A DNA stretch of 64,000 nt, taken from contig OX393577.1 of NCBI GenBank assembly GCA_947652605.1, forward strand, positions 55,328,108 to 55,392,107. Reading direction: 5' to 3'. This stretch comes from Elmis aenea (Eukaryota; Arthropoda; Insecta; Coleoptera; Elmidae). Position numbers and translations under genes: made by a program. Each line of letters begins with the position of its first letter. Position 1 is the stretch's first letter. Positions 25,301-34,602 of this stretch are shown here, one piece after another. The notes beneath the pieces are model-generated. The model was given only the letters and a program-made list of their open reading frames with translations, searched no databases and was not told the DNA's origin.

Positions 25301-28300
25301 TATTTGAAATCACACTCAAAATATTCTTCAACTTTATTAGGATACTTTTTTGAGTAGATTTGAAATTTGTTAATAAATTTTATCTATCTTCATTTGTTTT
25401 TGTTATTTTAACCATAATTTTTTTATTTTTAATACGGTTGTAGTTGGCTGTGGATACATTAAAAAGATAAACCTAAAAACCCATACATCAATGAAACGAG
25501 AAAAAGTATCTTTTTAATTATTTCACAACCAACAACCCATATTAAAAATTAAAAAAATATGGTTAAAATAACAAAAACAAATGAAGATAGATAAAATTTA
25601 TTAACAAATTTCAAATCTACTCAAAAAATTATCCTAATAAAGTTGAAGAATATTTTGAGTGTAATTTCAAATAAACAAGTTATAAGCAAAAATCGAAAAC
25701 GTCATTTTTATGTTTTTTATGAATAGCGCAAAAACTAGGAGTATTCGTTTTTTTAAAGATTTTTATTCATAGTATAGCTACTTTAAATCATAGATCATTT
25801 TGACTCATTTAACCAACTGTCTCTTACCGTTTACGAGATCCCTCTGCTGTTCACGATAACTGGAACCCTGTATTTCACTATTTCTCTTTCAGAGAATGTT
25901 ATTTTAATAATTGACCATTAAAATTTTGTTTATTTTGTTCCCTATATGAAGTGTTTAATATAAATGACTTTTTCTAGTGTTCGCCCACCCAAAAAATCGT
26001 GGAAGAATATATCGAATCTATCAGGTGGCGAAAAGACTTTATCATCCTTGGCACTTGTGTTTGCGTTGCATTATTACAAACCTTCACCCTTATATGTTAT
26101 GGACGAAATAGATGCCGCTCTGGACTTTAAAAATGTTTCGATTGTAGGCAACTACATAAAGGTAGGATTTTTAAATTATTATAATAAAAACCAGCAATGT
26201 AAATAATACTGGTAGCAGTATTTATTAGTTATTACAGCAGTCAGTGTAAATCTTTTGGTATCCTAAATAATTTTTTTGTAAGTAATAACACATCTGTGTA
26301 TTATATTCATCACAGTAAAAATACAACATTAGCTGAAGTGTGCATATTGTGGTAAAAGTTCACATTTACTGTGTGAAAAGTGCACATGAAGCTTCAACAA
26401 TCAACAATTTTTGCTACAAACTCTCATAAACACAAGTTGTGTCTGCATGACCTACTTATACCTTGGGGATTTTGAAATCTTTCTCCAAAAAAAGATTTGA
26501 ATAGTAGCGTCCACAGAAAATGTAGCATATTTTTATCTAAAAAACATTAAAATTAAAAAAAAAACTTTTTGTCATTTAATAATGAAGTTTGTACGAATTA
26601 CTCCTAAAAATAATTTGATATTGAAGTGGTTTTAATCTTTGAGACACTCTGTATTAGAATATATTTGTGCTGTAATAACAGTTTTTTATTTTTCTTTCAA
26701 GATAAAATATACATGTTCATAATTTTGAAAATAATTCATAGTTAAAATTTAAAAAATCAAAAGATTTTTGATTTATATTTTTTTATAGAATTCGGTGAAT
26801 AATTATAATCGTTTTTGCAATGTTACCATCTGCGATATGAAACAAACATACATTCTTATGTGCTATAGCTACTATAGCAAGTTATGCCTGTTTTACCAAA
26901 TTCTACAAAGAAACTAAAACTACTATTACTATAAGATACCACATACCATCTGTTCCAAAAAAAAAAAAAAACACCAGCTTATAACTTATTGTTAAGAGTA
27001 CAGGGTGGCCTATTTTCGATGCCCATACAGGGTATCTCGGTTATTATTAGAGATAGAAAAAAACTAAGTACGCAGTCTTGGTTTATTTTTTCGAGAGAAA
27101 TCCAATGCCATAAACAGATTTTTGATATCTGTTTTAATTTTCGAAATATAGCCAAAAAGCGATTTTTGGCAATTTTCAAAAATGTTAAATATCTCGCTTA
27201 AACGAAAAGATAGAAAAAAAACTTTAAAGACATTTTTGGCATGATTTTTTGTGCTTAATAAGATAGCAATGTTCAATTGTTTTTTACTCATACGAATACC
27301 GATATGTTACACCTAACTTTCTTATTTTAAATGTCAACCATAAGCAAATTATTTATTTTTGAAAAGCGCAAAAAATAAGCTTTCGATTCATGTCAAAGCC
27401 AACTATGGTTGCCATTTAAAGTAAGAAAGTTAGGTGTAATATATCAATATTAGTATGAGTAAAAAACAATTGAACATCGCTATCTTATTAAGGACAAAAA
27501 ACCATGCCAATAATGTCTTTAAAGTTTTTCTCTAGCTTTTCGTTTAAGCGAGATATTTAACATTTTTGAAAATTGCCAAAAACCGGTTTTTGGCTATATT
27601 TAGAAAATTAAAACAGATATCAAAAATCTGTTTACGACAATGAATTCTTCTCGAAAAAAGAAATCGAGACTATGTTCTTAGTTTTTTTCTATCTCTGATA
27701 ATAACCGAGATATCCTGTATGGGCATCGAAAATAGGCCACCTTGTACAATGTTCTACATCAGGGGTCAGCAACCTTTTTGTCAATAAGGGCGCAATATAA
27801 ATTCAAAATTTATTGGGGGGCGCCCGAAAAAAAACAAAATACATAAGGTTCAAATTCGCACATTTTGGTTGGTTAGCAATGCCTATGAGCGTACCATAGA
27901 ACTGATTTCCTAACACCGTATGTGTGCAATATAGTAAGGGCGCATAAAAATCTCACCGAGGGCGCCATAGCGCCCGCGGGTGCCGCGTTGCCAAACCCTG
28001 CTCTAGATAACTGATTTTTTAACTGTTAATGTTTCCGGTTTAACTGTAAATGGCAGCCAATTAATTGTTTAATGGCAACGTATAGTTATTTACTAAAAAG
28101 TCGATATTCTTCTGGTTATATTCAGGGCATGAAACCGGTTTTTTAAACCGGTTTAAAAAACCGGTTAACCGTTATTTTTTGTCAGAAAAAGTGATTTTTA
28201 ACCTAAACCGAAACCGTTACTTTTAAAGGCAAAAAAAACGGTAACCTTTAACCAAAATAATAAAAAACCGGTTTTTTTAACGTCTTTTTTTTAATAAAAA

Positions 28301-29631
28301 TTACGATGAAAAATACAAAATCTGTAGTAAAGGCGATTAGTTGGTAGGTCATTACTGAACTCTTGATTGTACATTTATTATAAAATTATAAATAAATAAT
28401 ATCTTTTCATACTTTGCATTCCTGATCTAAATAATTTTAAAAACCGGTTAATTTAACCGGTTTTTTCTAAACCGGTTTTTTACGAATAAAACCGGTTTTT
28501 CAACAAAAACCGTTATAAAAATAAAGTTCTCGATTTCGGTTAACCAAAATTTTTTTCGGTTTCGAGCCCTGGTTATATTGTTACGCTAATATTTTATCTA
28601 ATTAATATTATTTAAATTGATGTATTAAAGTTTATTAAACCCCGTTAAAAAGTATTATGTTTCAGACTGCAAACTTAACAGTATTCAAACATCGTATGTT
28701 CGTATGTTGTAAGTGCACAATAAGCGAATTCTGTTAAGTTACGTACCATGCATTTCCTGTTAAAATATCAGTTGCTAAGCCAGGGTATTTCGTGTAATAA
28801 TCCTTTTTAACAAGCCAGTCATCGTTTGTTTCACAATCGAGATGGCCGCGATACCCTGGTTCAGTAATGTTCAATCCCAATCCATATAAGAACCTTCAAG
28901 TGATTGTATAAATGTTCATCATGGTTTTTGGTAATAAATATGCTCCTCAAGTTCATTCGATTATCATTTTAGTAAATTCAACGATCCCCAGCTACGACCC
29001 CCAAAGTGCACGATGGCTTTAAGAATAAATCCTTTAAAGCTAACGTGACAATATGTAAGTTTTGTTACAAATACATTATAAGCAAGGTCACTTCTTTTGA
29101 GACAAAAAATAGACTAGCACATCGAAATCAAAGTTTTGGTAATTGTCATACAAAAGTACGAAAGTGAGATTATAAAAACAAATGTTTGTGATTGTATCAT
29201 GATATAGGTTTTTCAAAACTTTTTCTTTTTTACAGGAACGAACAAAAAATGCCCAATTTGTAATTATTTCATTGCGTTCGAATATGTTTGAACTAAGCGA
29301 CTATTTAATTGGCATATATAAAACATTCAACTGCACCAAGTCCCTTTGCATCGATCCTCGTATATACGATAAGAAAAAAGATCATCAGCAAGACCAAGTT
29401 GTACCTTTAAGACCAATTCCAGGCCCAGGAGGCGATGCTCCGTTAGCCACTGTCAATTCCCAAAATGTCGTTATTAATGCAGAACATGACACTGTTCTAA
29501 ATGGTGTCGTTGAAGAAAATGAAGAAGTTGAAACAAGTGACAGTTTTCAATCACCAAGTGAAAATGAAAGTGCCAATAATTCACAGATAATAGACGATTC
29601 CATGAATGAAGACATGGAAGTTGATGAGTAA
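7363..29631 (+). CDS. SMC4: SMC4, condensin ATPase subunit (gluon orthologue)
   Basis: Partners SMC2 to form the ATPase core of condensin, which compacts mitotic chromosomes. Nineteen exons join in frame into about 1345 aa: 7363-7608, 7659-7850, 7916-8092, 8149-8253, 8318-8505, 8786-8926, 10669-10858, 13168-13350, 13423-13785, 13859-14061, 14114-14298, 16669-16904, 19529-19845, 19909-20087, 21010-21149, 21204-21368, 23459-23706, 25978-26161, 29236-29631. The Walker [10 protein letters not shown] lies near residue 90, the first coiled coil covers about 250-580, the hinge about 585-710 ([11 protein letters not shown]; ends TMSGGGK), then the second coil, ABC signature NLSGGEKT near 1166 and Walker [13 protein letters not shown] near 1191. 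RPPKKSWK before the signature is typical of SMC4. The tail is acidic (ends NEDMEVDE). Introns 12 and 14 seem to use GC donors. Most large introns are filled with transposons. Confidence 0.96.
9130..10587. mobile_element. Palindromic TA-TSD element with HTH ORF remnant, SMC4 intron 6
   Basis: Ends CAGGCTGTCCCAGATTAC and GTAATCTGGGACACCCTG, with TA at 9128-9129 and 10588-10589. Arms of about 540 bp are mirror images. The ATCTCG box follows at the 34th base from the terminus, then CTTATTATAAGAGA. The unique centre (about 9640-10090) carries a minus-strand ORF with a transposase-type HTH domain. Confidence 0.88.
9807..10012 (-). pseudogene. Transposase N-terminal helix-turn-helix (DUF4817-like) remnant
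   Basis: The minus-strand frame in the centre of the palindromic element reads [14 protein letters not shown], then a middle portion with [14 protein letters not shown], then [13 protein letters not shown]. The order 'F.N.E, aromatic helix, Y...YPE+RQP, L..YG.F.KP' is the pattern of the insect DUF4817 HTH domain found at the N-terminus of many transposase-like proteins. Only the DNA-binding part is present; no DDE catalytic domain follows. The exact start is uncertain. The domain assignment is by eye, not by profile search. Confidence 0.55.
11262..11660. mobile_element. hAT-type MITE in SMC4 intron 7
   Basis: Terminal inverted repeats CAGGGGTTTGGAGCAG and, inverted, CAGGGGTTTGGAGCGGAGCA bound a 399-bp element. 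The flanks GTTTTACG and GTTTTCCG are an 8-bp duplication with one mismatch. Inside, short CTCCGCTCC repeats occur near both ends. No coding capacity. Confidence 0.78.
11745..12229. mobile_element. Harbinger-like MITE in SMC4 intron 7
   Basis: Terminal repeats AGGTTTGTTCCAACA at both ends in inverted orientation, flanked by a 3-bp duplication TAT (11742-11744, 12230-12232). The element is more GC-rich than its surroundings and has no intact ORF. A related copy lies at 39733-40193. The 3-bp duplication and the AGGT..GTTC end match the larger Harbinger element at 52475. Confidence 0.7.
12285..12987. repeat. Truncated palindromic repeat, SMC4 intron 7
   Basis: Imperfect inverted arms at about 12455-12640 and 12800-12987 share segments such as TTTGCAATTATTAAACAACT and AACCGAGATATGGC. 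The left side extends further than the right and neither end has a clear CAGGGTG terminus, so this looks like a truncated relative of the foldback elements. Confidence 0.55.
14465..14540. repeat. GC-rich transposon end remnant
   Basis: A short GC-rich patch (GGGCCGACGAGAG, GGCCCGGGCCCCCTCCC) in an otherwise AT-rich SMC4 intron 11 resembles one end of a hAT-like MITE; a similar patch lies at 59770-59860. No partner end or duplication is visible. Confidence 0.3.
14603..16033. mobile_element. Palindromic TA-TSD element in SMC4 intron 11, carrying a Helitron
   Basis: Ends CAGGACGGTCCAAATTCGAT and ATCGAATTTGGACCACCCTG, with TA at 14601-14602 and 16034-16035. The ATCTCG box is at base 35 from the left terminus. 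Arms of about 550 bp are mirror images. The centre has been entered by a short Helitron at 15206-15457. Confidence 0.87.
15206..15457 (+). mobile_element. Short non-autonomous Helitron
   Basis: Starts TCTTATAAATATATATAAAA and ends with a perfect 6-bp-stem hairpin (CCCGTC...GACGGG) at about 15431-15446, then CTAG 8 bases later. The flanking bases are A and T, as expected for Helitron insertion between A and T without duplication. A TCTA microsatellite lies near 15240. Length 252 bp, with no replicase or helicase coding. Confidence 0.75.
17300..17800. repeat. GC-rich repeat remnants in SMC4 intron 12
   Basis: This stretch is GC-richer than the intron around it, with three GCGGGGCCG motifs (about 17376, 17400, 17738). 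It also holds a segment CTGGTGACCTAAAAAAAAAA near 17686 that recurs at about 29820 downstream of SMC4. It looks like decayed hAT-type MITE sequence; ends could not be defined. Confidence 0.4.
17967..19293. mobile_element. Palindromic TA-TSD element with decayed HTH ORF, SMC4 intron 12
   Basis: Ends CAGGGCGATTCAAATTCGAG and its inverted complement, with TA at 17965-17966 and 19294-19295. The ATCTCG box is at base 34. It belongs to the same family as 30635-32136: the arms share GATCGATTCGTTTTTGTTTT and the centre carries the same HTH coding sequence, here on the minus strand (about 18510-18725) and broken by frameshifts and stops. Confidence 0.85.
20184..20744. mobile_element. Inverted-repeat element in SMC4 intron 14, family unknown
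   Basis: About 60-bp near-perfect terminal inverted repeats start AGTCTGTTTTA and include AAAATCGTATACGATTTT, itself a palindrome. Total length 561 bp. No target duplication can be recognised, so the superfamily is unassigned. The interior has no intact ORF. Confidence 0.6.
21570..21864. mobile_element. hAT-type MITE in SMC4 intron 16
   Basis: Terminal inverted repeats AGGGGTTCTTAACC / GGTTAAGAACCCC. The flanks CTAAAGCT and CTATAGCT are an 8-bp duplication with one mismatch. The ends resemble the MITE at 5043 (..TTCTTAA.C..). No coding capacity. Confidence 0.72.
21972..22818. mobile_element. Chimeric palindromic element, SMC4 intron 16
   Basis: The left 90 bp (CAGGGTTCTCG..., ATCTCG box at base 34) belong to the family whose right end is at 41791. 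The rest, including the right terminus ending ACCACCCTG, belongs to the family of 27001-27744. Both ends are flanked by TA (21970-21971, 22819-22820). The interior is itself palindromic around 22235. Confidence 0.75.
22858..23031 (+). CDS. Small 57-codon ORF of unknown nature in SMC4 intron 16
   Basis: An ATG-to-TGA frame begins [19 protein letters not shown], continues through [19 protein letters not shown] and ends with a Lys/Arg-rich [11 protein letters not shown] helix-like tail. Its base composition is clearly more GC-rich than the flanking intron, with GCA/GCT alanine codons, unlike a chance frame in this AT-rich DNA. It starts 40 bp after a transposon end and is followed by very AT-rich sequence. 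No homologue is recognised. It may be a fragment of an inserted viral or transposon gene, a retrocopy piece or a real microprotein. Confidence 0.35.
   Translation: MAVFYKINTRAAFSAATEPYNTMYEVASRHGMGVMHDIHAIGAAIIAVRAKLKAMNL
23845..25132. mobile_element. Palindromic TA-TSD element, SMC4 intron 17
   Basis: Ends CTGGGTGTAAATGAA and TTCATTTACACCCGG, with TA at 23843-23844 and 25133-25134. Arms of about 500 bp are mirror images, and each contains an inner ACACCCTGTATATTTTTACA boundary (about 24021 and 24955). Similar open frames read out of both arms only because the arms are inverted copies. The centre (24320-24640) is unique. Confidence 0.82.
25142..25870. mobile_element. Palindromic TA-TSD element next to the previous one, SMC4 intron 17
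   Basis: Ends CAGGCTGTCCCAGTTATCG and CGATAACTGGAACCCTG, flanked by TA (25140-25141, 25871-25872). The ATCTCG box at base 34 is followed by TAAACAGTAAGAGATA. Arms of about 350 bp are mirror images with almost no spacer. A fragment of the same family lies near 62820-63050. Confidence 0.84.
27001..27744. mobile_element. Palindromic TA-TSD element, SMC4 intron 18
   Basis: Ends CAGGGTGGCCTATTTTCGAT and its inverted complement, with TA at 26999-27000 and 27745-27746. The ATCTCG box is at base 34, followed by GTTATTATTAGAGATAG. Arms are mirror images. It is the intact relative of the right part of the chimera at 21972-22818. Confidence 0.86.
27760..28000. mobile_element. hAT-type MITE, SMC4 intron 18
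   Basis: Ends CAGGGGTCAGCAACC and CGTTGCCAAACCCTG are imperfect inverted repeats, with subterminal GGGCGC repeats. The flanks TTCTACAT / CTCTAGAT match at six of eight positions, suggesting an old 8-bp duplication. Confidence 0.6.
28123..28571 (+). mobile_element. hAT-type MITE rich in ACCGGTTT palindromes, copy 1
   Basis: CAGGGC-starting terminal repeats (CAGGGCATGAAACCG and, inverted, CAGGGCTCGAAACCG) and a perfect 8-bp duplication GTTATATT (28115-28122, 28572-28579) bound a 449-bp element. Both ends are packed with the palindrome AAACCGGTTT and variants. A second copy lies inverted at 48880-49335. Confidence 0.9.
28572..29235. other. Remainder of SMC4 intron 18
   Basis: About 660 bp of intron with no recognised repeat or ORF. 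A short inverted pair (AGCCAGGGTATTTCG near 28778 and CGCGATACCCTGGTT near 28847) may be the ends of a very small, about 85-bp MITE. Confidence 0.35.
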
Positions 29632-30634
29632 AAATCCGAGTTTTTAAAATTTTATTATTAAGATTATTTGTATAATAGTTTTAGTCCACAATGACGCAAT
29701 GTTTTGCATGGTTTTTATTATACATATCCACGAGGGGTGGGCGATTTCGAAATTATATTGAAATGTCGATATAAAAGAGGCGGGAAGCTAAATAAGTTGG
29801 TAAAAAACTAAAAAAAGAGACTGGTGACCTTAAAAAAAAAAGCTTCTCGCTTATCGATATTAAAATTATATCGCCCACCCCTAGTCTCGACTATCCATAC
29901 TTTTTGTAATTAAAGCTTATTAATTGGGATATTTAAATATATTTTTTTAAATTGTATTAAATTTTGATTAAAAAATAGTGTGTATTATATAAATGTTATA
30001 AACAATTCTCAACAATCTTTTATAAAACAATGAAATTGTTAAGCTTTGCTTATTTTATTTGCAATACATTGTTCTCCAAAATATTACATGATGAAATAAT
30101 AATGTTCTTTGTAACTAAAAACATCTATTTTACATTCTCATTTGCCTTTACGTTTATTAAACATGAAGTTACTGCATCGATAAGCTGCAAGAATTTTATT
30201 TTCCAGTTTATGCACTCTGTATTTAATAGCAAAATAAGAAAAGACTAATTATACTACTCATTAATATCATACCAAAGCCACTGTGTGATATGAGCAACAT
30301 GGTCCTGCCAAGAACACTACCTTTTATGAGAAATTAAATTTAAAAATATTTTTTTTAAATTTAAAAACAGTTGCAAAAAGTTTGATTGATCACAGAAGTA
30401 TATTCAGAGCAACTTCAAAGAGTTTACAATGCACAAATCCAAAATGAACCACATAGGTTGCTCATAAAAGAATGTTGCTCTAAAACAGGGGTTCCCAAAG
30501 TTTTGACCAGGCGGGACAAATTGTAGACTCCAAATATTGGGCGGGCCTAAAAAAAAGAAGTGTTTTTGAGACCTTGGTTCGTGGAGAACCGACAAAATCT
30601 CGAAATGTCAAAATATGTAGATAGTAGGTATATA

Positions 30635-32136
30635 CAGGGTGATTAAAATTCGAGTTTAAACATGGGGATCCTGCTTATTATAACTAGCTAGAGTATAGGT
30701 TTAAATTTGGTGCTTATTAATAATCCAAAGAGAAATTGGAAATATCTCAAACCGTATCCGAGAAAATTAAGAAAAACTGGAAAATACGATTTTTGAAAAT
30801 CGTCTATAACTCCTTTGGAGTATGAAATATTTCGAATGTGTTAATACATTGCCCAAGCAACTTTTTAAGCCGAATCGGATGGTGGTCACAAATTTTTCCT
30901 AGATCGATTCGTTTTTGTTTTACGACAACCAACTTTGTTTTTTCTTATGGACGCAATTTTTGTTATTTACATAATCAAATAGCATTTATTTTTCTGAATC
31001 CATTGATGTATCACACTTGGTATTTTACTTTTTTATTCATTGTCAAATGTAAAAAAGAGTTTTAAACAATAACCATTATACATCAGATAGGTCGGTCGTT
31101 GTAGTTTATGTTGTTTCCATGACAACTAATCAACAAACTAAACATTTTGAAAGCATGTTACTTGTCATCGTAATAGATTCGTAAAAATGAACTTTAATAA
31201 CGAAGAAAAACGCGATATGCTGCCAATTTTTTATTTATTGGATAGGAATTCTATATTGTCAAGTCAACGATATGCAGAAACATATCCAGAAGGAAAACAA
31301 CCCTCACACACATATTGTTGTACGTTGGACAGAAAGTTAGGAGAATATGGGGCTTTTGCCAAACCCAGAAGATAATATGGCAGAAAGGTTTGAGATGAAA
31401 GTAAAAAAACCATTTTTATTACAAACATCCGGAAAAACAGTTTGTTTTTATGTTAAACAGAAACTCAAGTAAATTTGTTTAAGGCATGTGATAAAGTATA
31501 ACGAAACTTAAAAGAACGCTATAAAAAATTCGCAGCATATCGCTTTTTTCTTTGTTATTTAAGTTCATTTTTACAAAAATATATTAATCTGACAAGTAAT
31601 AGGCTTTCAAAACTTCTAGTTTGTTAATTGGTTGTCATGGAAACAACATAAACTACAATAACCAGCCAACCTGATTTATAGTTGTTATTGTTAAAAACGT
31701 ATTTTTTCAAATTTGACAATGAAAGAAGAAGTAAAATACCATGTGTGATACATCAATGTATTCAGAAATATAAATGCTATTTGATTATGTAAATAGCAAA
31801 AATTTCGTCCATAAGAAAAAACAAAGTTGGTTGTCATAAAACAAAAACGAATCGATCTAGGAAAAATTTGTGACCACCATCCGACTTAAAAAGTTGCTTG
31901 GGCAATGTTTTTACACATTTGAAATATTTCATACTCCAAAGGAGTTATAGACGATTTTCAAAAATCGTATTTCCCGGTTTTTCCCAATTTTCTCAGATAC
32001 CGTTTGAGATACTTCCAACTTCTCTTCAGATTCTTATTAAGCACAAAATTTAGCAACTTTGCCAAATTTAAACCTATACTCTAGCTACTATAATGAGCGA
32101 GATCGCCTTGATTAAACTCGAATTTCAATCACCCTG
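30635..32136. mobile_element. Palindromic element with intact HTH ORF, nested in a hAT MITE
   Basis: Ends CAGGGTGATTAAAATTCGAG and its inverted complement CTCGAATTTCAATCACCCTG. TA precedes the left end, and the right flank is CATA, so one TA seems mutated. Arms of about 550 bp are mirror images. The 34th-base box reads ATCCTG on the left. The same family as 17967-19293. Confidence 0.85.
31187..31375 (+). CDS. Stand-alone helix-turn-helix (DUF4817-like) ORF in palindromic element
   Basis: A complete 62-aa ATG-to-stop frame in the unique centre of the element. It starts MNFNNEEKRDMLPIFYLLD, has a middle RYAETYPEGKQPS and ends LGEYGAFAKPRR. The arrangement matches the N-terminal HTH domain of insect transposase-like proteins (DUF4817), as in the ORF at 9807-10012. 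No catalytic DDE domain follows. It may be a relic, or a small DNA-binding protein made by the element. A decayed copy of the same ORF is at about 18510-18725 on the minus strand. Domain call by pattern only. Confidence 0.55.
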   Translation: MNFNNEEKRDMLPIFYLLDRNSILSSQRYAETYPEGKQPSHTYCCTLDRKLGEYGAFAKPRR

Positions 32137-32746
32137 CATATATTTTTTTGCAACAAGAAATCTCTGGTACGATTTCAAGATGGCGGATGGTCTGAAATCG
32201 CGCGAGCCGTAGTTTGGGAACCCCTACTCTAAAACAAAAAAGTTAACTTTATTTGTCAGGTTATAAAGCCAACTTTCTCGACTGTTTTTGAACTGTTAAT
32301 TGTTCTTAATAACTCTTTGGGAAACTTTTGTTTCTGTAGTGCAAATCTAGGAAATTTAAAGAGATAAGTTAAGTTTAACATGCAGTTTGATTATTTATTT
32401 AATTAATTCCAAAAATTTGCTTTGCATTGTTAATTAATATTTTTAACACGACACACCTAACACTTACATGGTTAATCAGATGTGGTTTGTTAATAAAAAA
32501 TTATGTTCCTTTTCTTATATATTTCAAAATTAATTAATTACATTTTTCAATAATTATAGCAACATCGTTTGGTATTTCATAATACTATATCTGATATAAA
32601 AGTACAAAACATTCAAACATAAGACAGCCTCCGGTTAAAAACAACGAAATTAGTTCCAATATACCATTTCATATAAATCGAGGAATACTAACTCTTCCGT
32701 TCAGTGATTAACCATATAACAGCTGCCAGCTGTAAGTAATAAATTC

Positions 32747-34103
32747 TTAATCTGAAGGAAATCCCCATACTTTTAAACTTCCTGCATCTCGTTTTCGATC
32801 ATAAGTGTCTTTATCGTCACACGCATATGCTAAGAGATATAAAGATGGATGCCATGCAACGGTAAATGTTGCTGCGTCTACAGATATATCAGCAATTTTA
32901 TCACCAGTTTCTGTGAAACCTATATCAATAATTAGGTCTTCACTTGCCGATGCTAAGAGTTGTCCATCGTGACTAAACGATATCGTTCGAACTGGCCAAT
33001 CCATTCTAACAAAGAAACAACGGTAAACTTTACTTTCTTGATTAATTATTCATATTTTAAACTTCAAAGATACTGGAACATATGTGAAGTATACCTTGTA
33101 AAAACTCGTTGGCAAGCCAATTCATCAATATCCCAAAGTGAAACCAAGGCATCTGCACTTCCAGTGGCAAAATATTTTCCAGTTGGATCAAATTCTATGC
33201 ATATACATGTTCCAGGATGTGCTTTTAAAATATGTTGTAATTCAAGATCTGGATAACTAGAACAAAATATTTATATTTTAATTTAAAATTATTACATTTC
33301 CACAATGTTATAATATTCAAATTAACATTAATGAAATTGTGACAGCTTTTTATTTAATTTTGTTTGAGTAATGAAGGAATATAAAATGTTTAAAAAAAAC
33401 AAAACATTATCTATTACAACAGTTGTTTTGAAATAACATCTATTATTTGCAATCGACACATTACTAATAGTTTAATAAAATAAAAACATGTCATTATTAA
33501 CCTTAATATATGTATGCATCCTTGTCCATTTGTTAAAAAGAACAGATCACTAGTGTTATTCCAAGATATCTCATTTACTTCAAAATTGTATTGTTCTTCT
33601 GTCTTAATTTTATGTGTCCTAGCATCAACAAAAGTAACCAAGTCTTCTTTATTTCCTACAGCTATTGTATCTCCGTTAGGTGCCCAAGTAATATTAATGT
33701 TTTCTCCCTTTGTATTTATGGTAGCTACACATTTCTGTATTCTTGTATCCCATATTCGGACAGATTTATCACCACTGGCTGTACTAAGTAAATCCGGATG
33801 TGATTGATGCCAGCATAATTGGTCAACTGAACCTCCATGTCCTTTAAATGTCGTTTCTTTATTCTAAAAAGATGTATATCAATTATGAAAACCAATTTAT
33901 AAATTGATTGAATAACTTACTAATCTGTCTCTATCTAAAGTGTAAATGCACACAGATTTATCAAACGAGCCTGAAGCTAACCGTTTTCCATCGCAACTCC
34001 AACCAACTGAGTGCACCTTTGAAGAATGGCCTAAATATTCTTTAAATTTGCTATGTGATTTAAAGTAATTTTGCAATTCTTCAATTTTCTCGGCATACAT
34101 CAT
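32747..34103 (-). CDS. THOC3: THO complex subunit 3 (THOC3/Tex1), WD40 protein
   Basis: Nuclear WD40 subunit of THO/TREX, which couples transcription to mRNA packaging and export. Four minus-strand exons join in frame: 33921-34103, 33502-33863, 33095-33256, 32747-33005, giving 321 aa, close to the family length. Blades are visible as HSSKVHSVGWSCDGKRLASG with SFDKSVCIY, then GHGGSVDQLCWH with SGDKSVRIWD, ENINITWAPNGDTIAVG, CICIEFDPTGKYFATGSAD with LVSLWD, VRTISFSHDGQLLASASED, and a last blade ending SLKVWGFPSD. The start is the first of two consecutive Met codons at 34103. All introns are GT-AG. It is divergent from parvin and convergent with SMC4. Confidence 0.9.
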
Positions 34104-34602
34104 TTTTACCTTTTAGTTTTAAATTAACTCTAAACAAACATAACCTTCAAAGTGCTCGAATTAATTATACAAGAATACCAACAGAACACTTTGTTTTAGT
34201 AACTTTGTAGTAACTGTTCTGTGGTAGTAACTCATCCAAATTCAAAATGAATTGATCTGATCTACTCTGGAAACGTGCGAACATTGAAAATATTAAAGGC
34301 ATAATTTATTTTTAAAATAATGATAGTTTTCAAAATTCACCTGTTTTATTAAAATAAGCTAACAATTAGAATTCTAACTACAGCAAATAATATATCTGAT
34401 TATTTTACAACAGGAAATTGCGGTTTTTCTTTATCGACCACAAATCTTCAGGAAGAAAAGGGAAGGCAAGGAAATTAACTTCCTAATATACTAAAAATTT
34501 GTCACATTACACAATTAATTTTATGACGATGACACTGAGCGATATGTATGCTACTTATACATAAGAAGTGTAACAGTAAGAGTGTGAAAAAATAATATAA
34601 AA
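34104..34602. promoter_or_regulatory. Shared divergent promoter region, THOC3 / parvin
   Basis: The 499 bp between the THOC3 start and the first parvin start codon must contain both 5' UTRs and promoters. No distinct core promoter element is obvious. The assignment rests on orientation alone. Confidence 0.4.

Larger units (their letters stand above)
30486..32226. mobile_element. hAT-type element interrupted by a palindromic element
   Basis: Ends CAGGGGTTCCCAAAG and CTTTGGGAACCCCTA-like (TTTGGGAACCCCTA), with a perfect 8-bp duplication CTCTAAAA at 30478-30485 and 32227-32234. Without the nested insertion at 30635-32136 it would be only about 240 bp, a MITE. Confidence 0.82.
29632..32746. other. 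Convergent intergenic region SMC4 / THOC3
   Basis: Contains the SMC4 3' UTR and a repeat remnant at about 29732-29882 with inverted GGGGTGGGCGAT ends and no convincing duplication. From 30486 to 32226 lies a hAT element split by a palindromic insertion. The part 32235-32746, up to the THOC3 stop, is plain AT-rich 3' flank. Confidence 0.5.

Noticed and set aside
28123..28571. ACCGGTTT repeats considered as a CRISPR-like or satellite array.
   Set aside because: Spacing is irregular, and the whole block has CAGGGC ends and an exact 8-bp duplication, so it is a MITE; CRISPR is not expected in an animal genome.
33514..33807. 97-codon open frame on the plus strand.
   Set aside because: Antisense shadow of THOC3 exon 2, whose WD40 pattern is unambiguous.
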